In this document: positions 8,434 to 17,311 of the stretch, piece after piece
Layout: the number at the start of each line of letters is the position of its first letter
Numbering within the stretch: the stretch's first letter is position 1
Source: Paraburkholderia fungorum
GTDB taxonomy: Bacteria; Pseudomonadota; Gammaproteobacteria; Burkholderiales; Burkholderiaceae
Direction: 5' to 3'
NCBI RefSeq assembly: GCF_003610895.1
Contig: NZ_MCAS01000030.1
Span: forward strand, 1 to 64,000
DNA: 64,000 nucleotides
Program-made: the position numbers and the translations under genes
The notes under the pieces: model-generated
Told to the model about the DNA's origin: nothing
The model's database searches: none
What the model saw: the letters and a program-made list of their open reading frames with translations, nothing else

Positions 8434-8853
8434 CTACCGGGCTGTTTGCGTGGCCGTGCCCGTATCCGGCTCATGACAACACACGCAGAGCTTGTTGCCA
8501 TCGGGATCGCGAAAGTACGCACCGTAATAGTCGGCGTGATAGTGCGGGCGCAAACCCGGTGGTCCTTCACAGGCGCCGCCGTGAGCAAGTGCCGCGGCAT
8601 GCGCCCGATCGACCGTGGCGCGGTCCGCGGCAAGCAGGGCCAACATCTGGCCATTGCCAACGGTGGCGGGTCGATCGTTGTAGGGTTTGCTGATCACGAA
8701 CAGCGGCCGCGGCGCATCGGCCGCCATCCAGCCGGCCCAGCATGCATCGCTGTCACGGAACTTGAGCCGCAGCCCTAACGTCTCCATCAGCACGCCATAG
8801 AAGTTGAACGCGCGCTCGAAATCCGAAATACCGACGAATACGTGGGAAAGCAT
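8434..8853 (-). CDS. VOC-superfamily (glyoxalase-like) protein
   Basis: A 139-residue vicinal-oxygen-chelate protein. It starts MLSHVFVGISDFERAFNFY and ends with the metal-ligand region YYGAYFRDPDGNKLCVCCH, typical of glyoxalase/bleomycin-resistance-like dioxygenase domains. His4 and the Glu/Asp region near 115-125 could bind metal. A strong GGAGGG lies just upstream of the start. Its stop is one base from the kinase stop on the opposite strand. No substrate can be assigned. Confidence 0.85.
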   Translation of the reverse strand: MLSHVFVGISDFERAFNFYGVLMETLGLRLKFRDSDACWAGWMAADAPRPLFVISKPYNDRPATVGNGQMLALLAADRATVDRAHAAALAHGGACEGPPGLRPHYHADYYGAYFRDPDGNKLCVCCHEPDTGTATQTAR

Positions 8854-9080
8854 CAGGGTCCCTCCTGGTTTGCCTTGCAGTGCCGGCCCGAACCGGGCCA
8901 GTCGATTCTAACTTTCTTCAGATGCCAGGCTAACGGACGTCAACCGTCTTCATCCCGCGCCCTGGTAGTTGTCAGGGCGCAAACCGGTAATGGCGATACC
9001 GGGATGACTGCGCAACTGGTTGCGCCAATGTTTCATCGATACGATGAAAACACCTCATCCCCACTGTCAGGACACTCGCT

Positions 9081-9404
9081 ATGAAACGCTTCCATATCGC
9101 CTTGGCCGTTGCGAGCCTCGATGCGTCCATCGAAGACTACACCCGCCGTCTCGACCAGCCGCCTACCGCGGTGGTACCCGGCCGTTACGCGATGTGGCGT
9201 ACCGATCTGCTCAATTTTTCGATCAACGAGATGCCGGACAAAGCAGGGCAGCTTCGGCACGTTGGCTTCGAGGACGACGCGGTGGAAGGGTACGCGAGCA
9301 GCAAAGATGTGAACGGGCTCGAATGGGAGCTGTTTTCGGTCGAAGAGCAGGATCGGCGGATCGTCAGCACTTACGGCGAGGCGGTCCGGACCGACCAAGG
9401 CTGA
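9081..9404 (+). CDS. Small VOC-like protein
   Basis: A 107-residue protein that begins MKRFHIALAVASLDASIEDYTRRL, the first beta-alpha unit of VOC proteins, and contains RHVGFEDDAVEGY and NGLEWELFS, consistent with a single compact VOC fold. It lacks the complete YxxDPDGN metal site of the neighbour at 8434, so it may not be catalytic. The gene stands alone between convergent and divergent neighbours. Function unknown. Confidence 0.7.
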   Translation: MKRFHIALAVASLDASIEDYTRRLDQPPTAVVPGRYAMWRTDLLNFSINEMPDKAGQLRHVGFEDDAVEGYASSKDVNGLEWELFSVEEQDRRIVSTYGEAVRTDQG

Positions 9405-9518
9405 GCCGGGTCGAATAGGCGCGCAACCAGGTGTCTGGCGTAGCGCCCGATCCGCTGATGCAGCGCTGTCTTCAGCGATCGAAACAACGCCGTGCGGGCA
9501 TACGGGCGCACGCCAGGA

Positions 9519-11051
9519 TCAATCGCCCGGGGCGTCCGCAGCCGGACGGTTGGCGTAGTGCGCGCGCTTTTCCTCATACATCAGCAGATCGGCACGTTGC
9601 ACGCCGGCTTCGAGCCGGTCGCCGCGCTGGCACGTCGCCGCGCCCATCGAAAAACTCAGCAGCGAACCGGGATAAAACTGGTTGTTCAGATCGACCAGCT
9701 GGCGGATCGAGTCGACCATTGCGGCGCCGCCGCGCTCGTCGGTGTCCGGCAACAGAATCGCGAACTCGTCGCCGCCGATACGCGCCGCGTAAAAAGGCGC
9801 GTCTATCGCCTTGGCGAGAACCTCGCCGGCGCGCCGTAACAATGCATCGCCGGCGGCGTGGCCAAGCTGGTCGTTTACGCGTTTGAGGCCGTTCAGATCG
9901 GCCATGATGATCGTCACGGGCCACGGACCCTTGCGCTCAAGGCGGTTCAGCTCATCCACGTAGAACGAACGGTTGCGCAGCTTGGTCAGCACGTCATGTT
10001 TGCCCAGGAACTCCAGGTACGCTTCGGCCTTCTTGCGCGCCGTGATGTCGGTGAGGGCCACCAGCACCAGGTCCCAATTGTGTTCATGGCCCGGCAGTAC
10101 CGAAAATTGCAGGTGCACGTGCACCTCGTTACCGTCGAGCGCATAGTTGAGCACTTCGCGCTGCTGAAACAGCTTGCCGTCCCACAGATCGAGCAACTGC
10201 TCGCGGAAATGCGGCCGCATGTCGTCGCGGAAAACGTCCGGCAGGTGCGCCAGCAGCGTTTTTTTGTCTTTCGCCGCGAACATGTCGAGCGTGTGCTGGT
10301 TCACGTCGAGCACGTGAATTTCCTGCATGCAGCGTTCGACAAACTCGGGATGCACGTCGGTGAACACCCGAAAATCGCTGATGCCGGCCGCCCGCGCGCC
10401 GTCGAGCAGCCGCTTGACCGCGCTGAAATCCTCCACCCACAGCGATACTGGCGAATACTCGAACAGGCCGCGCACGTACTGTTCGGCAAGCGTCACGCGG
10501 TGCCGCGCGCCTTCGAGTTCGGTAATGTCTTCGACGGACACGAGCACGCGGTCCCAGCGGCCTTCATGACCGGGCAACACGGCGCCCTTGAGCAACACGT
10601 CGAGGCGCCGGCCGCCGAGCGTGTAGTTGACCGTCTGGCTCGTGAAGTGGGCTTGTCCGGCCCATAGCTGACACAGCTCCTCAAGATGAGTCTTGAGCAT
10701 GTCGTCGCGGAACACGGTGGCGAGATTGCTGGTGAGCGCGTCGAAATCGGCCGCCTCGAATTGCGTCAGCGTTTTCTGATTGACCTTGATAACGCGAATG
10801 CTGTGCGCGCATTCGGCAACAAGTGCCGGATATTCGGCGAAATGGGCGCGCAGATCGGTTACGCCCTCTGTCCGCCATCTGTCGAATAGCGCGTGCACGC
10901 CGCTGAAGTCTTCGAGCCAAAGCGACACAGGAGCGAGTTCGAACATTTCGGAGTCGTCCTTCGATCCCCCAAGGGGACTTCCTTCGGGGCGGGCGACTTC
11001 CTGTGGGGCGTCACTGGCGGGCGCTGGGCCGCGCGGGGGAGTGTCCAGCAT
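9519..11051 (-). CDS. Sensory diguanylate cyclase with duplicated PAS-like sensors
   Basis: A 510-residue cytoplasmic protein predicted to make cyclic di-GMP. Two homologous sensor modules occur in tandem at about residues 36-180 and 196-340: compare FELAPVSLWLEDFS with FEYSPVSLWVEDFS, and GHEGRWDRVLVSVEDIT with GHEHNWDLVLVALTDIT. The GGDEF domain follows with the active motif RIGGDEF at 426-430. The inhibitory RxxD I-site is not evident; KAID sits nearby with altered spacing. The first 35 residues overlap a dispersed 17-base repeat (10972-10988), so the true start may be the Met at residue 36 (10946). No EAL domain is present. Confidence 0.9.
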   Translation of the reverse strand: MLDTPPRGPAPASDAPQEVARPEGSPLGGSKDDSEMFELAPVSLWLEDFSGVHALFDRWRTEGVTDLRAHFAEYPALVAECAHSIRVIKVNQKTLTQFEAADFDALTSNLATVFRDDMLKTHLEELCQLWAGQAHFTSQTVNYTLGGRRLDVLLKGAVLPGHEGRWDRVLVSVEDITELEGARHRVTLAEQYVRGLFEYSPVSLWVEDFSAVKRLLDGARAAGISDFRVFTDVHPEFVERCMQEIHVLDVNQHTLDMFAAKDKKTLLAHLPDVFRDDMRPHFREQLLDLWDGKLFQQREVLNYALDGNEVHVHLQFSVLPGHEHNWDLVLVALTDITARKKAEAYLEFLGKHDVLTKLRNRSFYVDELNRLERKGPWPVTIIMADLNGLKRVNDQLGHAAGDALLRRAGEVLAKAIDAPFYAARIGGDEFAILLPDTDERGGAAMVDSIRQLVDLNNQFYPGSLLSFSMGAATCQRGDRLEAGVQRADLLMYEEKRAHYANRPAADAPGD

Positions 11052-11360
11052 GGGATTTCCGTGGTCGGCGTTCGGCTATTTTAAAGCGGTTGGGTTCGGT
11101 TCAAAAGAAAGACGTAGGGTGCATGGTATTTGCGCCGATCCATTCAGGAAGATAACGGCGTGGCCTGGGTGGACTTTAGGCCCTGCGGCAGCAGGTTCGC
11201 AACAGGACTTTCCGTTCGCGGTCGCTTTCCGGCCGTTCGCGAGGCGTTCACGCAGGCGCTCTCAATCGCTTGCGAGCGCCCGCCAGCGGGGCTGGGCGTG
11301 GCTTGCTACACTCACTCGTCGCGCCTTCGTCCCTCATCGTCCCAAGAAAAAACGTCCCTC
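11052..11360. other. Intergenic region, no gene seen
   Basis: This 309-base gap lies between the divergent diguanylate cyclase and hydroxyacid dehydrogenase genes and must carry their promoters. I recognise no RNA, operator or conserved small gene in it. Confidence 0.4.
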
Positions 11361-12293
11361 ATGAAGCCATCCCTGCTGGTTTTGATCCCTTTGAAAGACG
11401 CAAGCCGCGCGAGTGTCGAGGCGGCCTTCGACGTCGTCCATGCACCCGACGCCACCCAGCGGGCCGCCGCGATCGCCGCGCATGGCGAGACGTTCCGTGC
11501 CGTGCTGACCAATGGCACCACCGGCCTCACAGCCGCTGAAATCGACCGGCTGCCGCAACTCGAGTTTGTCAGCGTGCTTGGCGCAGGCTATGAAAACCTC
11601 GCTGTCGACCATGCCCGCTCCCGCGGCATCGTGCTCGCGAGCGGCGCGGGCACCAACGATCATTGCGTGGCCGATCACGCGTTCGCCTTGCTGCTCGCGG
11701 TGGTGCGCGACGTGCCGCAACTCGATCAGGCCACCCGCAAGGGCGCCTGGCGCGACACCTTGCCGATGCGCCCGAATGTGTCGGGCAAGCGGCTCGGCAT
11801 CGTCGGGCTCGGTCATATCGGCGAGAAGATCGCGCGACGCGGTGCCGGGTTCGATATGGAAATCGGATATCACAACCGCAAACCGCGCGAAGGCTCTTCG
11901 CTGCGCTATTTCGACAGCGTGCAGGGTCTCGCGCAGTGGTGCGACTTCCTGATCGTGGCGACGCCTGGTGGCGCCGCTACGCGCCATCTGATCGGCAAAG
12001 CGGTGCTGGACGCACTCGGTCCGCACGGTTTCGTGGTCAACGTTTCGCGCGGCAGCGTGGTGGATACCGCCGCGCTGGCCGTTGCGCTCACTGCAGGCAC
12101 GATCGCCGGGGCGGCGCTGGATGTCTACGAGGGCGAGCCGCATCCGCCCGAAGCCTTGCTGGCGCTGCGCAACGTCGTCCTGACACCGCATGTGGGCGGC
12201 CGCTCGCCGGAGGCGATCACCGCATCGGTCGACAATTTTCTGGCTAACGCCACGCGCCATTTTGCCGGCGAGACGGTTTTGACGCCGATCTGA
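11361..12293 (+). CDS. D-2-hydroxyacid dehydrogenase
   Basis: A 310-residue NAD(P)-dependent dehydrogenase of the D-isomer-specific 2-hydroxyacid family, likely reducing glyoxylate, hydroxypyruvate or another 2-ketoacid. Seen are the cofactor motif GIVGLGHIGEKIARR (about 147-161), the catalytic Arg in NVSRGSVVD, the Glu in DVYEGEPHPP and the His in LTPHVGGRSPEA. The start MKPSLLVLIPL is preceded by a plausible upstream region and removes an unconvincing 77-residue in-frame extension. It stands alone, 195 bases upstream of the molybdoenzyme operon. Confidence 0.9.
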   Translation: MKPSLLVLIPLKDASRASVEAAFDVVHAPDATQRAAAIAAHGETFRAVLTNGTTGLTAAEIDRLPQLEFVSVLGAGYENLAVDHARSRGIVLASGAGTNDHCVADHAFALLLAVVRDVPQLDQATRKGAWRDTLPMRPNVSGKRLGIVGLGHIGEKIARRGAGFDMEIGYHNRKPREGSSLRYFDSVQGLAQWCDFLIVATPGGAATRHLIGKAVLDALGPHGFVVNVSRGSVVDTAALAVALTAGTIAGAALDVYEGEPHPPEALLALRNVVLTPHVGGRSPEAITASVDNFLANATRHFAGETVLTPI

Positions 12294-12323
12294 CATCCGA
12301 AGGCGACAAAAGACAGCGGAAGG

Positions 12324-12339
12324 CAGCCGAAGGCGGCTG
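12324..12339. terminator. Weak hairpin after hydroxyacid dehydrogenase
   Basis: CAGCCG-AAGG-CGGCTG forms a 6-base stem with a 4-base loop, 31 bases after the stop codon. No T-run follows, so termination is uncertain. Confidence 0.3.
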
Positions 12340-12488
12340 AATAAAGGTGAAGGCAAATTGAAATCATCGGCGTAGCGGATAGTTTCTGTCGTAAATCGTG
12401 ATTTCCCTTGTGGCCCGGTGGCGAATAGGATGATCGGTATCGAACCCACATCGCTTCGACATAGCCGGAGCCGCGACGGAGATCCCGC

Positions 12489-15410
12489 ATGGAACACCAC
12501 GCCCGCACGCAGGACGAACGGCTCGAGATCAAGACGACCACCTGCTACATGTGCGCCTGCCGTTGCGGCATTCGTGTGCATCTGCGCGAAGGCGAGGTGC
12601 GCTATATCGACGGCAACCCTGAGCATCCCCTGAATCAGGGGGTGATCTGCGCCAAGGGCGCGTCGGGCATCATGAAGCAGTACTCGCCCGCGCGTCTGAC
12701 CCAGCCATTGATGCGCAAGGCGGGCGCGGAGCGGGGCAGTGCGCAGTTCGAACCGGTGTCGTGGGAGGTCGCGTTCGACGTACTCGAAAAGCGCCTGGCC
12801 ACGATTCGCGCCACCGATCCGAAGAAATTCGCGCTGTTTACCGGCCGCGACCAGATGCAGGCGCTTACCGGGCTGTTCGCCAAACAGTTCGGCACGCCTA
12901 ATTACGCGGCCCACGGCGGCTTCTGTTCGGCGAACATGGCGGCCGGCATGATCTATACGATCGGCGGCTCGTTCTGGGAGTTCGGCGGCCCCGATCTCGA
13001 CAGCGCCAAACTCTTCTTCATGATCGGTACGGCGGAAGATCACCATTCGAATCCGCTCAAGATCGCCATTTCCAAGTTCAAACGCGCGGGTGGACGCTTC
13101 ATCGCAATCAACCCGATTCGCACCGGTTATGCGGCGATTGCCGACGAGTGGGTGCCCATCAAGCCCGGCACGGATGGCGCGCTGTTCATGGCGTTTCTGC
13201 ATGAACTGATTGCCGCTGACGCGTGGGATCACGAATTCGTGCAGCGCTATACGAACGCGGCGGAGCTCGTGGATCTCGACGAAGCCAGCGAGAACTTCGG
13301 CCTGTTCGTGCGCGACCCGGATCGGCCGGTGGGCAATCCGCTGTTTCCACAGAATCACCTCTGGTGGGATGCCGCCGCCGCGCGCGCCGTGCCGCACCAT
13401 GCCCCGGGCGTCACTCCCGCACTCGACGGCCGCTATACGCTCGACGACGGCACGCCGGTCACGCCGTCGTTCGCGTTGCTGCGCGAGCGCGTGGCCGACT
13501 GCACGCCCGAGTGGGCCGCCGGGATCACCGGCATCGCCGCCGACACGATTCGCCGCCTCGCTGCCGAAATGATCCAGACGAGCCGCGACCACCGGATCAC
13601 ACTGCCGATTTCCTGGACCGATGCGTGGGGCGAGACGCACGAGACCGTCACCGGCAATCCGGTCGCCTTTCACGCGATGCGCGGGCTGGCCGCGCATTCC
13701 AACGGCTTCCAGTCGATCCGCGCGCTCGCGGTGTTGATGTCCTTGCTCGGTACGATCGACCGTCCGGGCGGCTTTCGTCACAAGTCGCCGTTTCCTCGCG
13801 CAGTGCCGCCGTCGGCCAAACCGCCGAACAGCCCGGACGCGGTCAAGCCGAATACGCCGCTCGCCAGCGGGCCGCTCGGCTGGCCCGCCGCGCCCGAGGA
13901 TCTGTTCATCGACGAAAACGGCGGCCCGGTGCGCATCGACAAGGCGTTTTCCTGGGAATATCCGCTCGCCGTTCACGGCGTGATGCATAGCGTGATCACC
14001 AACGCCTGGCGCGGCGATCCGTATCCGATCGATACCTTGCTGATTTTCATGGCCAACATGGCCTGGAATTCGTCGATGAATACGGTGAAGGTGCGCGAGA
14101 TGCTCGCCGACAAGCACGCGAACGGCGAGTACAAGATTCCGTTTCTCGTGGTGTGCGATGCGTTCCAGTCGGAGATGACGGCGTTCGCCGATCTGATCCT
14201 GCCGGACACCACCTATCTCGAGCGGCACGACGCGATGTCGATGCTCGACCGGCCGATCTCCGAGTTCGACGGTCCGGTGGACTCCGTGCGCGTGCCGGTC
14301 GTGCCGCCGACAGGCGAGTGCAAACCGTTCCAGGAAGTGCTGATCGAACTCGCTTCGCGTCTGAAGTTTCCGGCCTTTACGACGGCCGAGGGCACGCGGC
14401 GCTTTCGCGACTATCCGGATTTCATCATCAACCACACGACGACGCCTGATTCCGGCGTGGGCTTTCTGATCGGCTGGCGCGGCAAGGACGGCGACAAGGC
14501 GCTGGTGGGCGAGCCCAACCCGCAGCAGTGGGAGCAGTACGCAAAGAACAACTGCGTATTCCACTACCGCCTGCCGGAGACGCTCCAGTACATGCGCAAC
14601 TGCAACGGGCCGTATCTCGACTGGGCCGTGAAAAACGGCTTCCGCAAATTCAACGAACCGATCCTGATCCAGTTGTACTCCGACGTCATGCAGAAGTTCA
14701 GGCTCGCCGCGCAAGGCCGCACGAGCGGCAGGCAGCCGCCGGATCACCTGCGCGCGCGCGTGGAGAAGTACTTCGACCCGCTGCCGTTCTGGTATGCGCC
14801 GCTGGAAAGCGATTCCACCGATCTCGCGCGGTTTCCGCTCGCCGCCGTGACGCAACGGCCGATGGCCATGTATCACTCGTGGGATTCGCAGAACGCGTGG
14901 CTGCGGCAGATTCATGGCGAGAACTATCTCTACATGAATCCGCTCATGGCCGCCGAAAACGGCATTGCCGACGGCAGCTGGATCTATGCCGAATCGCAAT
15001 GGGGCCGCGTGCGCTGCATGGCGCGCTTTAGCGAGGCCGTCGAGCCGGGTACGGTATGGACCTGGAATGCGATTGGCAAAGCCTCGGGCGCGTGGAATCT
15101 GGGCGCCGGCGCGAACGAATCGCAGCGTGGCTTCCTGCTCAATCACCTCATTACCGACGAGCTGCCCGGCCGCGACGAAACGGCGGCACGCCTCTCGAAC
15201 TCGGACCCGGTGACGGGTCAGGCGGCATGGTACGACGTGCGCGTGCGGCTCTATCCGGCGGAAGCGGACGCGCGTCACACCTTGCCGCAGTTCGACGCGA
15301 TGCCCGCGTTACCGGGGTCGAACGGGGTGATCTCGCGGATCGTGCAGACCTATTTCGCGGGGCGTGGTGAGTTCGCGGCGCGGCTGCGCGGCGCGACGGG
15401 GTGCAAGTGA
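12489..15410 (+). CDS. soeA: Molybdopterin oxidoreductase catalytic subunit, SoeA-like
   Basis: A 973-residue DMSO-reductase-superfamily enzyme. The N-terminal [4Fe-4S] site is C19-x2-C22-x3-C26 with Cys54 (CYMCACRCGIRVHL ... GVICAKG). The body has the usual guanine-dinucleotide segments and a C-terminal MopB-binding domain (PMAMYHSWDSQNAWLRQIHG). There is no Tat signal, so it should face the cytoplasm. With the downstream four-cluster FeS protein and DmsC-like anchor, this matches the cytoplasmic sulfite dehydrogenase SoeABC in size and order. Sulfite oxidation is therefore the preferred role, for instance during organosulfonate use, but related complexes act on other substrates. Confidence 0.72.
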   Translation: MEHHARTQDERLEIKTTTCYMCACRCGIRVHLREGEVRYIDGNPEHPLNQGVICAKGASGIMKQYSPARLTQPLMRKAGAERGSAQFEPVSWEVAFDVLEKRLATIRATDPKKFALFTGRDQMQALTGLFAKQFGTPNYAAHGGFCSANMAAGMIYTIGGSFWEFGGPDLDSAKLFFMIGTAEDHHSNPLKIAISKFKRAGGRFIAINPIRTGYAAIADEWVPIKPGTDGALFMAFLHELIAADAWDHEFVQRYTNAAELVDLDEASENFGLFVRDPDRPVGNPLFPQNHLWWDAAAARAVPHHAPGVTPALDGRYTLDDGTPVTPSFALLRERVADCTPEWAAGITGIAADTIRRLAAEMIQTSRDHRITLPISWTDAWGETHETVTGNPVAFHAMRGLAAHSNGFQSIRALAVLMSLLGTIDRPGGFRHKSPFPRAVPPSAKPPNSPDAVKPNTPLASGPLGWPAAPEDLFIDENGGPVRIDKAFSWEYPLAVHGVMHSVITNAWRGDPYPIDTLLIFMANMAWNSSMNTVKVREMLADKHANGEYKIPFLVVCDAFQSEMTAFADLILPDTTYLERHDAMSMLDRPISEFDGPVDSVRVPVVPPTGECKPFQEVLIELASRLKFPAFTTAEGTRRFRDYPDFIINHTTTPDSGVGFLIGWRGKDGDKALVGEPNPQQWEQYAKNNCVFHYRLPETLQYMRNCNGPYLDWAVKNGFRKFNEPILIQLYSDVMQKFRLAAQGRTSGRQPPDHLRARVEKYFDPLPFWYAPLESDSTDLARFPLAAVTQRPMAMYHSWDSQNAWLRQIHGENYLYMNPLMAAENGIADGSWIYAESQWGRVRCMARFSEAVEPGTVWTWNAIGKASGAWNLGAGANESQRGFLLNHLITDELPGRDETAARLSNSDPVTGQAAWYDVRVRLYPAEADARHTLPQFDAMPALPGSNGVISRIVQTYFAGRGEFAARLRGATGCK

Positions 15411-15507
15411 CGCGCGATTCCCACGGGAGAGGACAGTGCGGCTCGGACGCACCGGTTGCGCCACGAAGCATGCGAACAACGCGATAAAGCAGCACAAGGA
15501 GCCTTTG

Positions 15508-16257
15508 ATGACCCAGATGGCATTGGTAATCGACCTGAACGTGTGCGTGGGGTGCCAGGCTTGCGTGACGAGTTGCAAGGAGTGGAACACGTCGGGCGAG
15601 TCGGGCAGTCTCGCCGACCTGAATCCCTACGATGCGGATCCGTCCGGCACGTTCTTCAACCGGGTCCAGAGTTTCGAGGCCGGCAGCTTCCCGAACGCCG
15701 ACACGATCCACTTCCCGAAGTCATGCCTGCATTGCGAGGACCCGCCGTGTGTGCCGGTCTGTCCGACCGGCGCGAGCTACAAGCGCAAGGAAGACGGCCT
15801 CGTGCTGGTCGATTTCGACAAATGCATCGGCTGCAAATACTGCGCGTGGGCTTGCCCGTACGGTGCGCGCGAACTCGACGAAGCGCGCAAGGAGATGACG
15901 AAATGCACGTTGTGCGTCGACCGCATTCATGACGAGAACCTCTCCGAGCGCGATCGCCAGCCGGCATGCGTGCTCGCGTGCCCGACCTCCGCGCGGCTGT
16001 TTGGCGATATCCACGATCCGGAATCGGTGGTATCGAAGGCGATCGAGGAGCGTGGCGGTTATCAACTGATGCCTGAGTGGAATACACGGCCGGCGAACCA
16101 CTATCTGCCGCGTGTCAAAACGCCGGCTTCGGGTTGTGGGAGCGGCGCCTGTTCGTGCAAGGACACGGGTACAGCCGCGCAGGCGCCCGAAGAATCGCTC
16201 GATGCGCGACTCGAGCGCGGCGAACTGCATCTTGCGTCGATGGCGACGCGCATCTGA
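15508..16257 (+). CDS. soeB: Four-cluster [4Fe-4S] ferredoxin subunit, SoeB-like
   Basis: A 249-residue electron-transfer subunit with 16 cysteines in four clusters: CVGCQACVTSC (12-22), CLHCEDPPCVPVCP, CIGCKYCAWACP, and CTLCVDR with CVLACP. This is the DmsB/NrfC type that links the molybdenum subunit to a membrane anchor. The start at 15508 follows an AAGGAG site. A Cys-rich tail (GCGSGACSC) follows the last cluster and could be structural. It lies 97 bases after the catalytic subunit and 11 bases before the anchor gene. Confidence 0.85.
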   Translation: MTQMALVIDLNVCVGCQACVTSCKEWNTSGESGSLADLNPYDADPSGTFFNRVQSFEAGSFPNADTIHFPKSCLHCEDPPCVPVCPTGASYKRKEDGLVLVDFDKCIGCKYCAWACPYGARELDEARKEMTKCTLCVDRIHDENLSERDRQPACVLACPTSARLFGDIHDPESVVSKAIEERGGYQLMPEWNTRPANHYLPRVKTPASGCGSGACSCKDTGTAAQAPEESLDARLERGELHLASMATRI

Positions 16258-16268
16258 GGGACCTCGCG

Positions 16269-17219
16269 ATGAATCCTGCTTTTTCAGTAGTTTTTCTCAC
16301 GACCTTGAGCGGCGCGGCGCAGGGCCTGCTGATCGCACTCGTTGGCGTAGAGACGGCAGCGCACCTCGGACTCGTCATGGCGCCCGCGAATGCGTTCTAT
16401 GTCATCGGTGCGGGCCTGGCGGTCGTGCTGGGCTTGCTTGGGTTGATCGCCTCGTTTTTTCACCTTGGGCATCCGGAGCGCGCATGGCGTGCGATTGCGA
16501 TGTGGCGGACCTCGTGGTTGTCGCGCGAATGCCTGTGCCTGCCGGCGTTTCTCGCCTGCGCGTTTTTCTATGGTGTCGCCCACGAATTTGGCTCGCCGTG
16601 GTCGCTCGCGATAGGGTGGCTCGGCGTGTTGGCGAGCGCGACGCTGTTTGTCTGCACGGCGATGATCTACGCCTGCCTGCGCTTTCTGCAGGAGTGGGCC
16701 ACGCCGCTCACGCTGGTCAACTTCGCCCTGCTAGGCTGCGCGTCCGGCTTCACGCTGGCGACGGCGCTGACCGCCTGGTTCGCGCCGGGATTGACCGTGG
16801 AACTGGCGCTCTGCGCTTGCGGGCTGACGCTCGCCGGCTGCGCGAGCCGCTCGGCATCGCTCGTGCGCAATGCGCGATTGCGGCCGAAGTCCACCGTGCA
16901 GAGCGCGACCGGCATCGACAACCCGAAGCTCGTGCAAGTTTCGCGCGGCTTTACTGCCGGGGCGTTCAATCTGCGCGAGTTCTTTCACGGCAAATCGGCG
17001 GGGACGCTGCGCGGCGTCAAATGGGGATTTCTCGTGACCGCGTTTGCCATACCGGTTGGTTTGATCGCGCTGGGGGCGGGCTTACATCCGCTTGGCGCGT
17101 CGCTCGGCTTGCTGGCCGGCGCCTGCCTTGTGCAGTACGCCGGCCTCGTGGCGGAACGCTGGTTCTTCTTCGCGGAGGCGAAGCATCCGCAGAATCTGTA
17201 TTACGCGAGAGTCGGCTGA
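16269..17219 (+). CDS. soeC: DmsC-family membrane anchor, SoeC-like
   Basis: A 316-residue polytopic membrane protein with about eight hydrophobic helices, starting MNPAFSVVFLTTLSGAAQGLL. The motif FFHLGHPERAWRA is characteristic of DmsC/NrfD-type quinone-reactive anchors. It probably passes electrons between the iron-sulfur subunit and the quinone pool. It closes the three-gene operon. A strong hairpin at 17238-17275 follows its stop. Confidence 0.82.
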   Translation: MNPAFSVVFLTTLSGAAQGLLIALVGVETAAHLGLVMAPANAFYVIGAGLAVVLGLLGLIASFFHLGHPERAWRAIAMWRTSWLSRECLCLPAFLACAFFYGVAHEFGSPWSLAIGWLGVLASATLFVCTAMIYACLRFLQEWATPLTLVNFALLGCASGFTLATALTAWFAPGLTVELALCACGLTLAGCASRSASLVRNARLRPKSTVQSATGIDNPKLVQVSRGFTAGAFNLREFFHGKSAGTLRGVKWGFLVTAFAIPVGLIALGAGLHPLGASLGLLAGACLVQYAGLVAERWFFFAEAKHPQNLYYARVG

Positions 17220-17237
17220 AGGGGCGCTTGCGCGGTG

Positions 17238-17275
17238 GGTAGATCGTGCAACTGTGCAACTGGGCACGATCTACC
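17238..17275. terminator. 12-bp perfect inverted repeat between convergent genes
   Basis: GGTAGATCGTGC and GCACGATCTACC pair perfectly around a 14-base loop that contains a second GTGCAACT. The hairpin lies between the stops of the SoeC-like gene and nrdJ, so a bidirectional terminator is the simplest reading. There is no T-run. Confidence 0.5.
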
Positions 17276-17311
17276 GGCATGCGGCCGCTCCCGCCGGCCG
17301 TTGCCTGTCAC

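Noticed and set aside
11334..15278. 1314-residue minus-strand frame opposite the molybdoenzyme gene
   Set aside because: It is antisense to clearly conserved SoeA-like coding sequence and is His/Arg-rich without motifs; a high-GC codon shadow.
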